Positions 26,504-34,629 of a stretch of DNA of 48,806 nucleotides are shown here, piece after piece. Source of the stretch: Gemmatimonadota bacterium (GTDB lineage: Bacteria > Gemmatimonadota > Gemmatimonadetes > Longimicrobiales > Gaopeijiaceae). Location: NCBI GenBank assembly GCA_007126575.1, contig SLBA01000011.1, positions 1 through 48,806 on the forward strand. Reading direction: 5' to 3'. Position 1 is the first letter of the stretch, and every line of letters starts with the position of its first letter. A program made the translations under genes and the position numbers. The notes below the pieces were generated by a model that ran no database searches, had not been told where the DNA came from, and saw nothing but the letters and a program-made list of their open reading frames with translations.

Positions 26504-27859
26504 ATGGGTTCAACGAACGAGTTCCTCTCCGAAGACGAAGCCCGCCGGATCACCGATCGGGTCCTGACGCTCTCGGAAGCGGATCACTGCCGAGCGAATC
26601 TGTCGAGCGCGATGGACGGGAACACCCGCTTCGCCCAGAACCAGATGAGCACCTCGGGTGACATCAACAACACCAGCCTGACCGTAACGAGTGCCTTCGG
26701 GCTGCGCGTCGCTTCGTCGACCACGAACCGCTTCGACGACGAGTCACTCGCCCAGGTGGTCCGCACCTCGGAGGAGCTGGCCCGGCTGGCCCCCGAGGAC
26801 CCGGAGTACATGGGGGAGCTGGGCCCGCAGAGCTATCCCGATTCGGATTCCTACTATCCGACGACCGCGAACCTGGAGCCCGAGGAGCGGGCCCGCGCGA
26901 TCGCCGAGGTCACCGAGCAGGCGGTCGCCGAGGATCTCATCTCGACCGGCTTCCTGGTGCATCGGTCGGGGGCGAGCTGTGTGGCGACGTCATCCGGCCT
27001 CTTCGCCTACGGTCTGGATTCGCGGGTGAACTTCACCACCACCGTCCGGACGGAAGATGGCACGGGAAGCGGATGGGCCGGCACGTCGGTCAACGACTGG
27101 GCCGACCTCAACACCCGGGAGCTGGGTGGGATCGCGGTCAGCAAGGCGATCCAGTCGCGGGAGCCCCGCGACGTCGAGCCGGGTCGCTGGACCGTCGTGA
27201 TGGAGCCGACCGCGGTCGGCAACATGGTGAACCTGATGGTCAACCAGCTCTCGGCCCGCGCGGCCGACGAGGGCCGCTCCTTCTTCTCGGCGCCGGGTGG
27301 CGGGACCAAGCTCGGGGAGCAGTTCATCGACGAGCGCGTCACGATCCACTCCGATCCCCAGGATCCCCGGATCCACTCCACGCCCTTCAGCGGAGAGGGG
27401 CTTCCGAACCGCCGGACCACCTGGGTCGAGAACGGGGTCCTGCGGGAGCTGAACTACGACCGCTACTGGGCCGAGCAGAACGACCGGGAGCCGACCGGGT
27501 TCCCCTCGGGGTGGTACATGGAGGGGGGCAGCGACACCCTCGAGCAGATGATCGCCTCGACGGAGCGGGGCCTGTTGCTCACGCGCTTCTGGTACATCCG
27601 CGGGGTGGACCCGCGCACCATCCTCTTCACCGGGCTCACGCGCGACGGCACCTTCCTGATCGAGAACGGGCAGATCACCCACCCGGTCAAGAACCTGCGC
27701 TGGAACGAGACCCCGATCTTCATGCTCAACAACATCGAGATGATGGGGGCTCCGGTGCGGATCTCGTCGGGGGAGTCCGCCGGGCTCACTCCGGCGGTCG
27801 TGGTGCCTCCGCTCAAGGTCCGGGACTTCGCCTTCACCTCGATCTCGGACGCGATCTGA
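26504..27859 (+). CDS. PmbA/TldE-family protease partner
   Basis: 451 aa. It aligns in layout with TldE/PmbA: an N-terminal alpha/beta domain, then VVMEPTAVGNMVNLMVNQLSARAADEGRSFFS, GTKLGEQFIDERVTIHSDP, and a C-terminal FMLNNIEMMGAPVRISSG. It lacks the HExxxH motif, as PmbA/TldE does, and so is the non-zinc subunit of the pair. No signal peptide is visible (MGSTNEFLSEDEARR), in contrast to its partner. It starts 3 bp after tldD and the two are surely co-expressed. Confidence 0.9.
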   Translation: MGSTNEFLSEDEARRITDRVLTLSEADHCRANLSSAMDGNTRFAQNQMSTSGDINNTSLTVTSAFGLRVASSTTNRFDDESLAQVVRTSEELARLAPEDPEYMGELGPQSYPDSDSYYPTTANLEPEERARAIAEVTEQAVAEDLISTGFLVHRSGASCVATSSGLFAYGLDSRVNFTTTVRTEDGTGSGWAGTSVNDWADLNTRELGGIAVSKAIQSREPRDVEPGRWTVVMEPTAVGNMVNLMVNQLSARAADEGRSFFSAPGGGTKLGEQFIDERVTIHSDPQDPRIHSTPFSGEGLPNRRTTWVENGVLRELNYDRYWAEQNDREPTGFPSGWYMEGGSDTLEQMIASTERGLLLTRFWYIRGVDPRTILFTGLTRDGTFLIENGQITHPVKNLRWNETPIFMLNNIEMMGAPVRISSGESAGLTPAVVVPPLKVRDFAFTSISDAI

Positions 27860-27908
27860 GTCGGAGCGTCGCCCGGAACCTTCCGCACCCGCCCGGGGTC
27901 CGGAATCC

Positions 27909-28505
27909 ATGCGCCGCCTGCCCCTATTCCCGCTCCCGGTGGTCCTCTTTCCGGGAGCGGTCGCCCCCCTGCACATCTTCGAGCCCCGCTACCGGCAAAT
28001 GGTGGCGCGGTGCATCGAGTTCGATCGTCGGTTCGGACTCCTCTACCACGATCCCGATCGCATGGGCCCCTTCGAGATGGAGGAGGGGCGCGTCGGCACC
28101 ATCGCCGAGATCGGGGAGTTCCGCATCCTTCCCGATGGACGGTCCCTCCTCCTCGCCCATGGGCGGGAGCGGTTCCGGATCAACGACGGGATCGAGTCGC
28201 CGGAGCGCTACTACGAAGGACTGGTCGAGCCGTTCGAGGATGGGAGTCCCGGCGATCCAGAAGAACTGATCCGACGCCGGATGCGGTCGCTGGACCTGCT
28301 CGTGTCGGTGCTCGAAAAGCTGCCGGACCTTGAGGGGCGGGAAGACGTGCCGGCCCTCGAGATCGATCCGGCCGACGAGACCTCCTTTCAGATCGCGCAG
28401 CGGATCCGGGTGGATCCCGCCTGGCAGCACGCACTCCTCGAGATCACCGATGAGACCCGCCGGCTCGAGCGGATCGACAGCCTCCTGAGCGACGCGCTTT
28501 CATGA
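27909..28505 (+). CDS. Lon N-terminal (substrate-binding) domain protein
   Basis: 198 aa. It begins with the classical PUA-like Lon-N motif RRLPLFPLPVVLFPGAVAPLHIFEPRYRQMV and contains no ATPase or protease domain, so it is a stand-alone Lon-substrate-binding-domain protein. The role of these proteins is not established; adaptor or substrate recruitment is the usual suggestion. ATG 27909. Its stop overlaps the next start as ATGA, so it is coupled to the small membrane protein. Confidence 0.9.
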   Translation: MRRLPLFPLPVVLFPGAVAPLHIFEPRYRQMVARCIEFDRRFGLLYHDPDRMGPFEMEEGRVGTIAEIGEFRILPDGRSLLLAHGRERFRINDGIESPERYYEGLVEPFEDGSPGDPEELIRRRMRSLDLLVSVLEKLPDLEGREDVPALEIDPADETSFQIAQRIRVDPAWQHALLEITDETRRLERIDSLLSDALS

Positions 28506-28969
28506 CACCCTCGAACACCCCCCCGAAGACTCCATCCATGCCCCCCTCCGACGACCGCCCCACTACCGCCCCTGCCGGCCGATCGGAGCCGCCCGAGGAG
28601 CGATGGATCGAGACGCCGCGGGGAGGGCTGTTCTTCATCAACTCGCTCTTCGTATTTCCCTACCTGATGGTGCTGGTTCCGCTGCTCACCCGGCTCTTCG
28701 TTCGAGGGGTCGTGGGTGGGCTTCCGGGGGAATCCACGATTCTGGACACCTTCCCCCTCCTGGCGGAGTACCTGGCGCCGCGCTACGGGTGGCTGGCGGC
28801 GCTTCCCATCGTGCTGGTTGTGAAGAACCTCGGCATGGAGCCGCAGCGCCTGCCCCGGGTCGTGCTCTGGTGCCTGCTCCTGCTGCACGCGGCCGTCCTG
28901 GTGTGGACGCTGACCGGGTGGGTCGGCCTGCACGGCTTCGAGCTGCCCGCGGGCCCGGCGGGCTCATGA
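28502..28969 (+). CDS. Small membrane protein of unknown function
   Basis: 155 aa. A Pro/Ser/Thr-rich N-terminal ~40 residues precede three predicted helices (FFINSLFVFPYLMVLVPLLT, WLAALPIVLVVKNLG, VVLWCLLLLHAAVLVWTLTG). No family recognised. It overlaps both neighbours by four bases (ATGA at each end), which argues that it is a real gene. An internal ATG at 28538 is an alternative start. Confidence 0.7.
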   Translation: MTPSNTPPKTPSMPPSDDRPTTAPAGRSEPPEERWIETPRGGLFFINSLFVFPYLMVLVPLLTRLFVRGVVGGLPGESTILDTFPLLAEYLAPRYGWLAALPIVLVVKNLGMEPQRLPRVVLWCLLLLHAAVLVWTLTGWVGLHGFELPAGPAGS

Positions 28970-29721
28970 GCCGGATCGTGCACCTGAGGGTCACCCGTCG
29001 GGCTCGCCTGGCGGTGCAGCGGGGGGTCGGAGCGCCGGAGGGGGAGGGGGACTCGCCCGAGGCGCTCTCGGAGCTCTGGATCCTCCTCCATGGCTACCGC
29101 CAGCTCGCCCCCCGCTTCATACGGCATTTCCGAGCGTTGCATGATCCCAGTCGCCTCCTGGTGGCGCCCGAAGGCCTCTCCCGCTTCTACCTCGAGGGGA
29201 GCCCAGGCCCGCACCGGGGGGGAGATCCGGTGGGGGCGAGCTGGATGACCCGCGAGGATCGCGAGGCCGAGATCGAGGATTATGTCGGGTACCTGGATGA
29301 GGTTCTGGAGTGGGGGCTGGCGGCCTGTGCAGGGCAGGGGCGCCGGACCTCGGTGCGGGTTCTCGGATTCTCGCAGGGGGTCCACACCGCGGCTCGCTGG
29401 GTGGCGCTCGGGGAGGCCTTCCGGGAGCCGGAGCTGCGGGAGCGGACCCGCCTCCTCGTCTGGGGCACCGCGCTCCCGGCGGATCTCCCGGAGGAGGGCC
29501 TGGAGCGCTTCCGCACCCTCGAGTCGCTCATCCTCGTCCGGGGAGAGGAGGATCAGCTCCGGGTTGAGGGGGACGAGGAGGGGGAGGAGGCCCAGCTGCG
29601 GGAGGTCGGGATCGACTACCGGGTCCGAGTCCATTCGGGGGGGCATCGGATCGATGGGGCGCTGCTCAGGGAGCTCGCGGGTTGGGTAGGGGGCGGAGTG
29701 GATGAGGGCCCGGCCGGCTGA
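28966..29721 (+). CDS. Alpha/beta hydrolase, phospholipase/carboxylesterase type
   Basis: 251 aa. WILLHGYRQLA gives the oxyanion-hole strand, GFSQG carries the nucleophile S136, and GGHRID carries the likely catalytic H227; an acid in the GEEDQL region (~200) is likely to complete the triad. The middle matches the YpfH/carboxylesterase class (LLVAPEGLSRFY). No signal peptide, so cytosolic. ATG start overlaps the preceding stop. The last gene of the LON-membrane-hydrolase run; substrate unknown. Confidence 0.85.
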   Translation: MSRIVHLRVTRRARLAVQRGVGAPEGEGDSPEALSELWILLHGYRQLAPRFIRHFRALHDPSRLLVAPEGLSRFYLEGSPGPHRGGDPVGASWMTREDREAEIEDYVGYLDEVLEWGLAACAGQGRRTSVRVLGFSQGVHTAARWVALGEAFREPELRERTRLLVWGTALPADLPEEGLERFRTLESLILVRGEEDQLRVEGDEEGEEAQLREVGIDYRVRVHSGGHRIDGALLRELAGWVGGGVDEGPAG

Positions 29722-29743
29722 CTTGCGGCGGCGTGCGGAGTGG

Positions 29744-29756
29744 ATTACACGGTAAT
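29744..29756. promoter_or_regulatory. Operator-like dyad before the antitoxin gene
   Basis: ATTAC-ACG-GTAAT, a perfect inverted repeat in a short AT-rich island 37 bp before the antitoxin start. RHH antitoxins usually bind such dyads to repress their own operon; that role here is inferred. Confidence 0.45.
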
Positions 29757-29792
29757 ACAGTGATTCATCGCACCCAACCTGGAGGGCGTCCG

Positions 29793-30215
29793 ATGTCATC
29801 GATTCAGCACAGCCTTCGCATTCCGAAAAAGCTGGATCGCGAGATCAGCCGGGAGATCCAGTTCCGGGGAGAGCGTGACTGGTCCAAAGGCGAAATTTCA
29901 CTGATGGAGGAGGCCCTGCGCTCCTCACGGGTTCCCGGGATCGTATTCGTTCAAGGGCGTAATGAACGCCGACCGGCCGTTGCCTTCTCGGGTCTGGAGG
30001 TCCGGGAGGTCGTCGCGACCTGGAAGGAGTCCGGAGAGACGTGGGATGAACTGATCAAGGCCTATCCGGAGGTCTCCGAGAACCAGTTGCGGGCAGCGCG
30101 GGCCTATTACAGCACCTACCCGGAGGAGATCGACGAACGGCCGGCGCGTGAGGCATATTGGACGCCTGAGCGTGTAGCGGAGGAGAGGCCCTTCACGCGT
30201 AGACCGGGCGCTTGA
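29793..30215 (+). CDS. RHH/DUF433-type antitoxin
   Basis: 140 aa. N-terminal ribbon-helix-helix-like segment (HSLRIPKKLDREISRE...SKGEISLMEEALR), then a DUF433-like region (SGLEVREVVATWKESGETWDELIKAYPEVSENQLRAARAYY), the usual antitoxin layout for DUF5615 PIN-like toxins. ATG 29793 has GGAGG seven nt upstream; the frame is open from 29733. The stop overlaps the toxin start as TTGA. GC content here is visibly lower than in flanking genes, suggesting recent acquisition. The toxin partner is damaged, so this may now be an orphan antitoxin. Confidence 0.65.
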   Translation: MSSIQHSLRIPKKLDREISREIQFRGERDWSKGEISLMEEALRSSRVPGIVFVQGRNERRPAVAFSGLEVREVVATWKESGETWDELIKAYPEVSENQLRAARAYYSTYPEEIDERPAREAYWTPERVAEERPFTRRPGA

Positions 30216-30382
30216 AGGACGCTCGCTTCCATATCGACGAGGACGTTCCGCACTCCTGCTCCGAAGTTGGAGAAGGCCTGGATCTCGACATCCGCTCGGC
30301 CAGGGATGCCCAGCCTTCCTTGCCCCAGGACGATCCAGTGCACCTTCGTGCCGCAGCCCGGGACCGGAGAATCATGGTCACC
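30212..30382 (+). pseudogene. DUF5615 PIN-like toxin, 3'-truncated
   Basis: A TTG start overlapping the antitoxin stop opens a frame whose first ~57 residues match the DUF5615 toxin pattern: FHIDEDVPHS (acidic catalytic site), a central SARDA segment, HLRAAARDRRIMVT. The family then needs a conserved R/H-D-x-D-F strand and ~40 more residues. Here the sequence turns at about 30380 into the antisense of a lipoprotein gene. The frame itself stays open to 30808, so a chimeric 198-aa product is possible but unlikely to be an active nuclease. Confidence 0.6.
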
Positions 30383-30729
30383 CCGAGCCAGCGGGGCTCC
30401 GGGAGCTCTCCGGGGCCCTCACCCCCCTCTCCGAAACTCGACTCCCGTTCGCCCGAGAGAGTGAAGAGGTGGACCCGTGGCAGTCCCCGATCGAGGACGG
30501 CAATGAAGTCGTCGCCTGCGGCGGTCCGGTTCGGCCGGGCCCACTCGCTTCCCTCTTCGATCTCGGGGGCAGGGGGGGCGGTCCACTGGAGTTCGCGACC
30601 CACCTCGGCGGGTTCGTCGGGGATGACCACCGGATCGGCAGGGGCGGGCGTGGAGTCCGCCTCACGACCGCATGCAGCAGTCAGGAGGGCGGAGAGGAGG
30701 AGGGTCAGAAATCGGGACACGGGAGTCAC
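30377..30729 (-). pseudogene. 6-bladed beta-propeller lipoprotein, 3'-truncated
   Basis: ATG 30729 begins a lipoprotein signal with lipobox LLTAAC. The first propeller blade then reads FIAVLDRGLPRVHLFTLSGERESSFGEGGEGPGELPEPRWLGV, typical of secreted 6-bladed propellers of ~350-400 aa. After about 118 residues the homology stops where the toxin remnant begins on the other strand; the frame runs on to 30193 as antisense of the toxin gene. It is therefore a broken gene, the tail-to-tail partner of the truncated toxin. Confidence 0.65.
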
Positions 30730-30791
30730 CTCGCGAAGGAATCCATTGCGGGTCTCTCACGATTGGGGTGATCACCCCGGCCCCGCAGCTT

Positions 30792-31739
30792 TCAGAACTC
30801 GCCGATGAACCCGATCTCGGTGCGGAGCTCATGGCCGGTTTCGCGCAGGACGGTGTCGCGGGCCAGGTCGATCAGGTGTCGGACCTCGGCGGCAGTCGCG
30901 CCGCCGAGATTCACGATGATGTTGGCGTGCTTGTGGAAGATCCCGGCCTTCCCGTGCACATGGCCCTTCAGGCCGCACTGGTCGATCAATCGGCCCGCGC
31001 CGACCCCGTCGATCTTCTGGAAGATCGAGCCCGCGCAGGGATAGAGCCAGAGATCCGGATGACGGTCGTCGCGCCACGCCAGGTTCTCGCGCATCACCTG
31101 CCGCAGGCGCGCGGGATCCTCGGGGATCAGCCGGAACGTTGCCGAAAGGACTACATCGTCGCGGTGGTGAAGGATCGAGTCGTCGTAGCCGAACTCGAAG
31201 TAGTCGGGGCCCACCTCGATTCGCGTCCCCTCTTCGGTCCAGAGGTCGGCGGAGTCGAGGACCTCCTCGATGAAGACGGTCCGCTCTCGTTCGGGCGCCG
31301 GCGAGAGGAAGTGGAGATTCTGCCAGAGTGCCCCCCCGACGGTGCTGGGGATCCCCACGAAGTGGTGCAGGCCCCCCAGGCCGAGCTCGACGGTCTTCAC
31401 GATCAGGTCCGGGAAGATCTCGACGCCGGCTCCCGCCCGAATCCGGTGGTCGTCGAGGATCTCGACCCCCCCGACGGTGGAGTGGATCACGAGCCCCCGA
31501 ACCCCCCGGTCGGCCACGAGGATGTTCGCCCCCCGTCCGAGGAGCACGTGCGGCACTCCGAGCTCGCGGGCGGCCTGGATCGCCTCTACGAGTTCGTCGG
31601 CGGTGCGGGCCTCGACGAACAGGTCGGCGGGCCCTCCGATGCGGAAGGTGGTCAGGGGCGCGAGGGGCACGTCACGACGGACGCGGCCCGCGCCCAGCCT
31701 GCGCTCCAGTTCGGCGGTGGTGGAGGTATGGTGGCTCAT
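30792..31739 (-). CDS. murB: UDP-N-acetylenolpyruvoylglucosamine reductase
   Basis: 315 aa. MurB reduces UDP-GlcNAc-enolpyruvate to UDP-MurNAc for peptidoglycan. The FAD-binding loop is TTFRIGGPADLFVEA with LGRGANILVADRG; VGIPSTVGGALWQN and the catalytic-serine region CAGSIFQKIDGVGAGRLID (family GS-F-K-N-P variant) follow, then HANIIVNLG. The Q-K-I in place of the usual K-N-P is a notable deviation. Cytosolic. ATG 31739; divergent from purT across a 185-bp gap in which I see no strong promoter. It stands apart from any mur/fts cluster. Confidence 0.93.
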   Translation of the reverse strand: MSHHTSTTAELERRLGAGRVRRDVPLAPLTTFRIGGPADLFVEARTADELVEAIQAARELGVPHVLLGRGANILVADRGVRGLVIHSTVGGVEILDDHRIRAGAGVEIFPDLIVKTVELGLGGLHHFVGIPSTVGGALWQNLHFLSPAPERERTVFIEEVLDSADLWTEEGTRIEVGPDYFEFGYDDSILHHRDDVVLSATFRLIPEDPARLRQVMRENLAWRDDRHPDLWLYPCAGSIFQKIDGVGAGRLIDQCGLKGHVHGKAGIFHKHANIIVNLGGATAAEVRHLIDLARDTVLRETGHELRTEIGFIGEF

Positions 31740-31924
31740 GGCTCCGAAGGTAGAGAAGGTGGCCCGTCGGGGGAACCAGCGACCCCTGCCGGGGTGTTGA
31801 ACGGCGCAGGCAGTCTCTGGATCCATCCCGCCGCCCGCAGGGCATGCGGCCGGGACGCAGGCCCACCATGGGCAGGATCCGCGCGAGCCGTTCTCGTCCT
31901 TCCTCGAAGAAAGGTCTGACCGGT

Positions 31925-33100
31925 ATGAGCGATCGTCCCGAACTTCCCCGTACCCTCCTGCTCCTCGGCTCCGGCGAACTGGGCAAGGAGGTCGCGATCG
32001 CGGCCCAGCGCATGGGGCTCCGGGTGATCGCGGCGGATCGGTACGCGGATGCCCCCGCAATGCAGGTCGCCGACGTGTCCGAGGTCTTCTCGATGCTCGA
32101 CGGAGACGCTCTCGAGGCCGTGGTCCGCAAGTACAGCCCGGACTTCATCGTCCCCGAGGTCGAGGCGATCCGGACCCAGCGGCTGCAGGAGCTCGAGAAC
32201 GACGGGTTTCGGGTGATCCCCACGGCCGAGGCCGCCTTTCTGACGATGGACCGCGAGGCGATCCGGCGGGTCGCCGCCGAGGAGCTGGGGGTGCGGACTC
32301 CCGCCTTCGCCTTCGCCGAGTCGCTCGAGGCCCTGCTCGAGGCGTGCGACCGGATCGGCTACCCCTGCGTGGTCAAGCCGGTGATGTCGTCGTCGGGCAA
32401 GGGCCAGTCGACGGTGACCGGACCCTCGCGGGTCGAACATGCCTGGGAGTTCGCGAGGGAAGGGGGCCGTGGAGACGAGTTGCGGGTGATCGTCGAGGAG
32501 TTCGTCGAGTTCCATACCGAGATCACCCTGCTCACCGTTCGTGAGTGGGACGGGCACACCCACTTCGTGCGGCCCATCGCGCATCGGCAGGAGCGGGGAG
32601 ACTATCGGGAGTCGTGGATGCCCGCGGGCCTCACCGACGCGCAGCTCGAGTCGGCGCAGGTCGCTGCGAAGCGGGTCACCGACCGGATGGGCGGGGCGGG
32701 GCTCTTCGGAGTCGAGTTCTTCGTGACCGACGACGAGGTGATCTTCTCGGAGCTCTCTCCCCGCCCGCACGACACCGGGATGGTGACGATGATTTCGCAG
32801 GACCTGTCGGAGTTCGAACTGCACCTTCGTGCGATCCTGGGGCACCCGATCCCGGCGATCCGCTACTACGGTCCCTCGGCGTCGGCGGTGGTGCTGGCGG
32901 AGCGGGAGGGCCGGGTCGCCGGGTACGACGGGGTCGAGCGGGCGCTCCTGGTCGAAAGCGCGCAGCTGCGACTGTTCGGGAAGCCGCGGGCGTACCCGTT
33001 CCGTCGAATGGGAGTGGCGCTCGCGACCGGAGAAGATGTTGCCGAGGCGCGCTCCCGGGCGCTCGAGGCGGCCTCGCGGGTGGACGTGCGAATCCAGTGA
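31925..33100 (+). CDS. purT: Formate-dependent phosphoribosylglycinamide formyltransferase
   Basis: 391 aa, the usual PurT length. ATP-grasp enzyme forming formyl-GAR from GAR, formate and ATP in purine synthesis, so no folate donor is needed. Recognised by [33 protein letters not shown] (ATP lid), [14 protein letters not shown] and [11 protein letters not shown]. Start ATG 31925 follows AAAGG. The stop overlaps the next gene as GTGA. Confidence 0.95.
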   Translation: MSDRPELPRTLLLLGSGELGKEVAIAAQRMGLRVIAADRYADAPAMQVADVSEVFSMLDGDALEAVVRKYSPDFIVPEVEAIRTQRLQELENDGFRVIPTAEAAFLTMDREAIRRVAAEELGVRTPAFAFAESLEALLEACDRIGYPCVVKPVMSSSGKGQSTVTGPSRVEHAWEFAREGGRGDELRVIVEEFVEFHTEITLLTVREWDGHTHFVRPIAHRQERGDYRESWMPAGLTDAQLESAQVAAKRVTDRMGGAGLFGVEFFVTDDEVIFSELSPRPHDTGMVTMISQDLSEFELHLRAILGHPIPAIRYYGPSASAVVLAEREGRVAGYDGVERALLVESAQLRLFGKPRAYPFRRMGVALATGEDVAEARSRALEAASRVDVRIQ

Positions 33101-33540
33101 GCGAGGCGTCGGGCGCCTCGTCTTTCGTCCTGATCTTCGACGGGGCGTGCGGGATCTGCCAGCGATCGGTGGCCTGGGTCGAGGCCCGGGATCATGAGGA
33201 TCGGATCGAGATGTTGTCCCTTCAGAGCGAGGCCGTCCGCGAGCGGTTCCCTTCGGTTCCGAGGTCCGACCTCGAAGCGGCCATGCACCTGGTCGCTCCC
33301 GACGGGCGGGTCTGGACCGGGGCCCGGGCGGTCGAGGAGCTGCTCCGTCTGCTGCCCCGTTGGCGGCTGGGCGCGTGGACCTTCCGGATCCCCGGCGTCC
33401 GGCTCGTTGCCGGATGGGTGTACCGGATGGTTGCGGGCAATCGGCATGCACTGGGCTGCGGGGACCACTGTGCACTCGATGAAGGTCTGTCAGATTCTGA
33501 GGTGCGGTCAACACGTGACGATGGCGGGGGAGTGCCGTGA
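33097..33540 (+). CDS. DCC-family (DUF393) thiol-disulfide oxidoreductase-like protein
   Basis: 147 aa. The family's Cys motif is at the N-terminus: [12 protein letters not shown] (D-x-x-C-x-x-C), followed by [13 protein letters not shown] and [17 protein letters not shown]. Members are predicted thioredoxin-fold proteins, function unproven. GTG start overlaps the purT stop. The C-terminus contains two further Cys and His residues ([12 protein letters not shown]). Confidence 0.85.
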   Translation: MSEASGASSFVLIFDGACGICQRSVAWVEARDHEDRIEMLSLQSEAVRERFPSVPRSDLEAAMHLVAPDGRVWTGARAVEELLRLLPRWRLGAWTFRIPGVRLVAGWVYRMVAGNRHALGCGDHCALDEGLSDSEVRSTRDDGGGVP

Positions 33541-33548
33541 ACGTGGGG

Positions 33549-33600
33549 TTGACGGGGTCCCGGTCCCGGTTTTATGTATAATCTAATATTTGGATTCTAC
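33549..33600 (+). promoter_or_regulatory. AT-rich promoter/operator of the BlaI-type gene
   Basis: TTGACG (33549-33554) and a perfect TATAAT (33577-33582) with a 22-bp spacer; TATGTA (33573-33578) gives an 18-bp alternative. From 33576 to 33600 is an imperfect 25-bp dyad (GTA-n-AATC ... GATT-n-TAC, 9 of 12 pairs matching) overlapping the -10. Autorepression by the BlaI-type protein is inferred. Confidence 0.45.
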
Positions 33601-33621
33601 CACTCAGCATAGGGGGGGTTC

Positions 33622-33990
33622 GTGGCCGAGAAAAAAGCGATGTTCACCGAGCGTGAGCTGGACATCATGGATGTCCTCTGGAGAGAGGGCTCGGGCACGG
33701 TGCTCGAGGTTCAGGAGGCGATCGAAGACCCGTTGGCGTACACGACGGTCCTGACCGTTCTGAGAACGCTCGAGCAGAAGGGCTACGTCGGGCACGAGAT
33801 GGATGGGCGAGCCTACCGGTACCTGCCGCTGGTCGAGCAGAACGTCGCTCGTCGGAACCACCTGGACCGACTCCTGGGCAACCTCTTCAAGGGGTCCCCC
33901 GAGCTGCTGGTCACGCAGCTGGTCTCCGATCGGGACCTGTCGAAGGCGGAGCTGAAGAAGCTCCGGGCCCTCCTCGACGAGCGGCTCTGA
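33622..33990 (+). CDS. BlaI/MecI/CopY-family winged-helix repressor
   Basis: 122 aa. N-terminal winged helix with the family signature FTERELDIMDVLWREGSGTVLEVQEAI and YTTVLTVLRTLEQKGYV; the C-terminal half is the helical dimerisation domain. GTG start 33622. In classical systems a BlaR1-type M56 membrane protease inactivates the repressor; no M56 gene lies beside it here, so it is an orphan regulator. The nearest operon is the convergent Sco/polyferredoxin group, which is not an obvious target. Confidence 0.9.
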   Translation: MAEKKAMFTERELDIMDVLWREGSGTVLEVQEAIEDPLAYTTVLTVLRTLEQKGYVGHEMDGRAYRYLPLVEQNVARRNHLDRLLGNLFKGSPELLVTQLVSDRDLSKAELKKLRALLDERL

Positions 33991-34023
33991 GGCCGATCGT
34001 TCGAAAGCCGGGCCGCTCGGCCT
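33990..34023. terminator. Hairpin between convergent genes
   Basis: AGGCCGA (33990-33996) pairs with TCGGCCT (34017-34023), loop 20 nt, immediately after the BlaI-type stop and before the end of the minus-strand operon. No T-run. Confidence 0.4.
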
Positions 34024-34053
34024 GACACGATCTGAACGTTAGGGACTACGGCG

Positions 34054-34629
34054 TCAGCCGACCTCCGGGTCGGCGGGCGCCGTTGCCGTTGGGCCCGGCT
34101 CCTCTTCTTCGCGGCTCAGGATCCAGAGTCCCACGAGGATCAGGGGGAGGAGCGCCAGCACTGAGAGCACGACCGGATGACCCAGCAGACCTCGGTCGCG
34201 GGCGGTAATCTCGAACGAGGCCTCACCCTCGCCGGCAGGCCCTGACACCTGCACCCCGATCTCCCACCGACCTTCGGCGCCGAGTGCGAACTTCGTGGCG
34301 TAATAGCGTGGATCGTCCGCCTGATCCCGGGTTGCCACGAGCGACTCGCCCACCCCCTGATCGTCGAGAGCCCGCGAGGTGACGACGACCTCTACGTCTT
34401 CGGCCACGCCGAGCTGGCCGTCCTGGAGGATCAGGAGGCTCACGTCGAGGGAGTCCGGGCGCACCGGGGTGGGGTCGGTGAAGACCGAGACGCGGTACTC
34501 TCCCATCACGACATTGGCCAGCCGGAGGGTGCCCCCATTGGCCCAGGTGGTCTGGGGGAGGAAGAAGACGACGACCAGAAGTGCGATCACGCCAAGGATC
34601 GCCACCCTCCCTTTCGTGCGGTCAGACAA
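34054..34629 (-). CDS. Membrane-anchored protein of unknown function (YtkA/FixH-like region)
   Basis: 191 aa. An N-terminal helix (VAILGVIALLVVVFFL), an extracytoplasmic beta-rich middle with some resemblance to YtkA/FixH-type domains (DVSLLILQDGQLGVAEDVEVVVTSRA), and a C-terminal helix (VVLSVLALLPLILVGLWIL) with a short Glu/Pro tail. The TTG at 34629 lies inside the polyferredoxin gene (8-bp overlap) after AGAGG. Last gene of the SCO-YtkA-polyferredoxin operon. Family not certain. Confidence 0.6.
   Translation of the reverse strand: MSDRTKGRVAILGVIALLVVVFFLPQTTWANGGTLRLANVVMGEYRVSVFTDPTPVRPDSLDVSLLILQDGQLGVAEDVEVVVTSRALDDQGVGESLVATRDQADDPRYYATKFALGAEGRWEIGVQVSGPAGEGEASFEITARDRGLLGHPVVLSVLALLPLILVGLWILSREEEEPGPTATAPADPEVG

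Noticed and set aside
30383-30808. C-terminal continuation of the toxin frame as a 198-aa protein
   Set aside because: Beyond ~30382 it is the antisense of the lipoprotein gene; no family match, so it is treated as read-through of a broken gene.
31740-31924. Possible purine-type riboswitch before purT
   Set aside because: I could not find the conserved purine-riboswitch core or a convincing three-stem fold; only unrelated short GC-rich inverted segments are visible.
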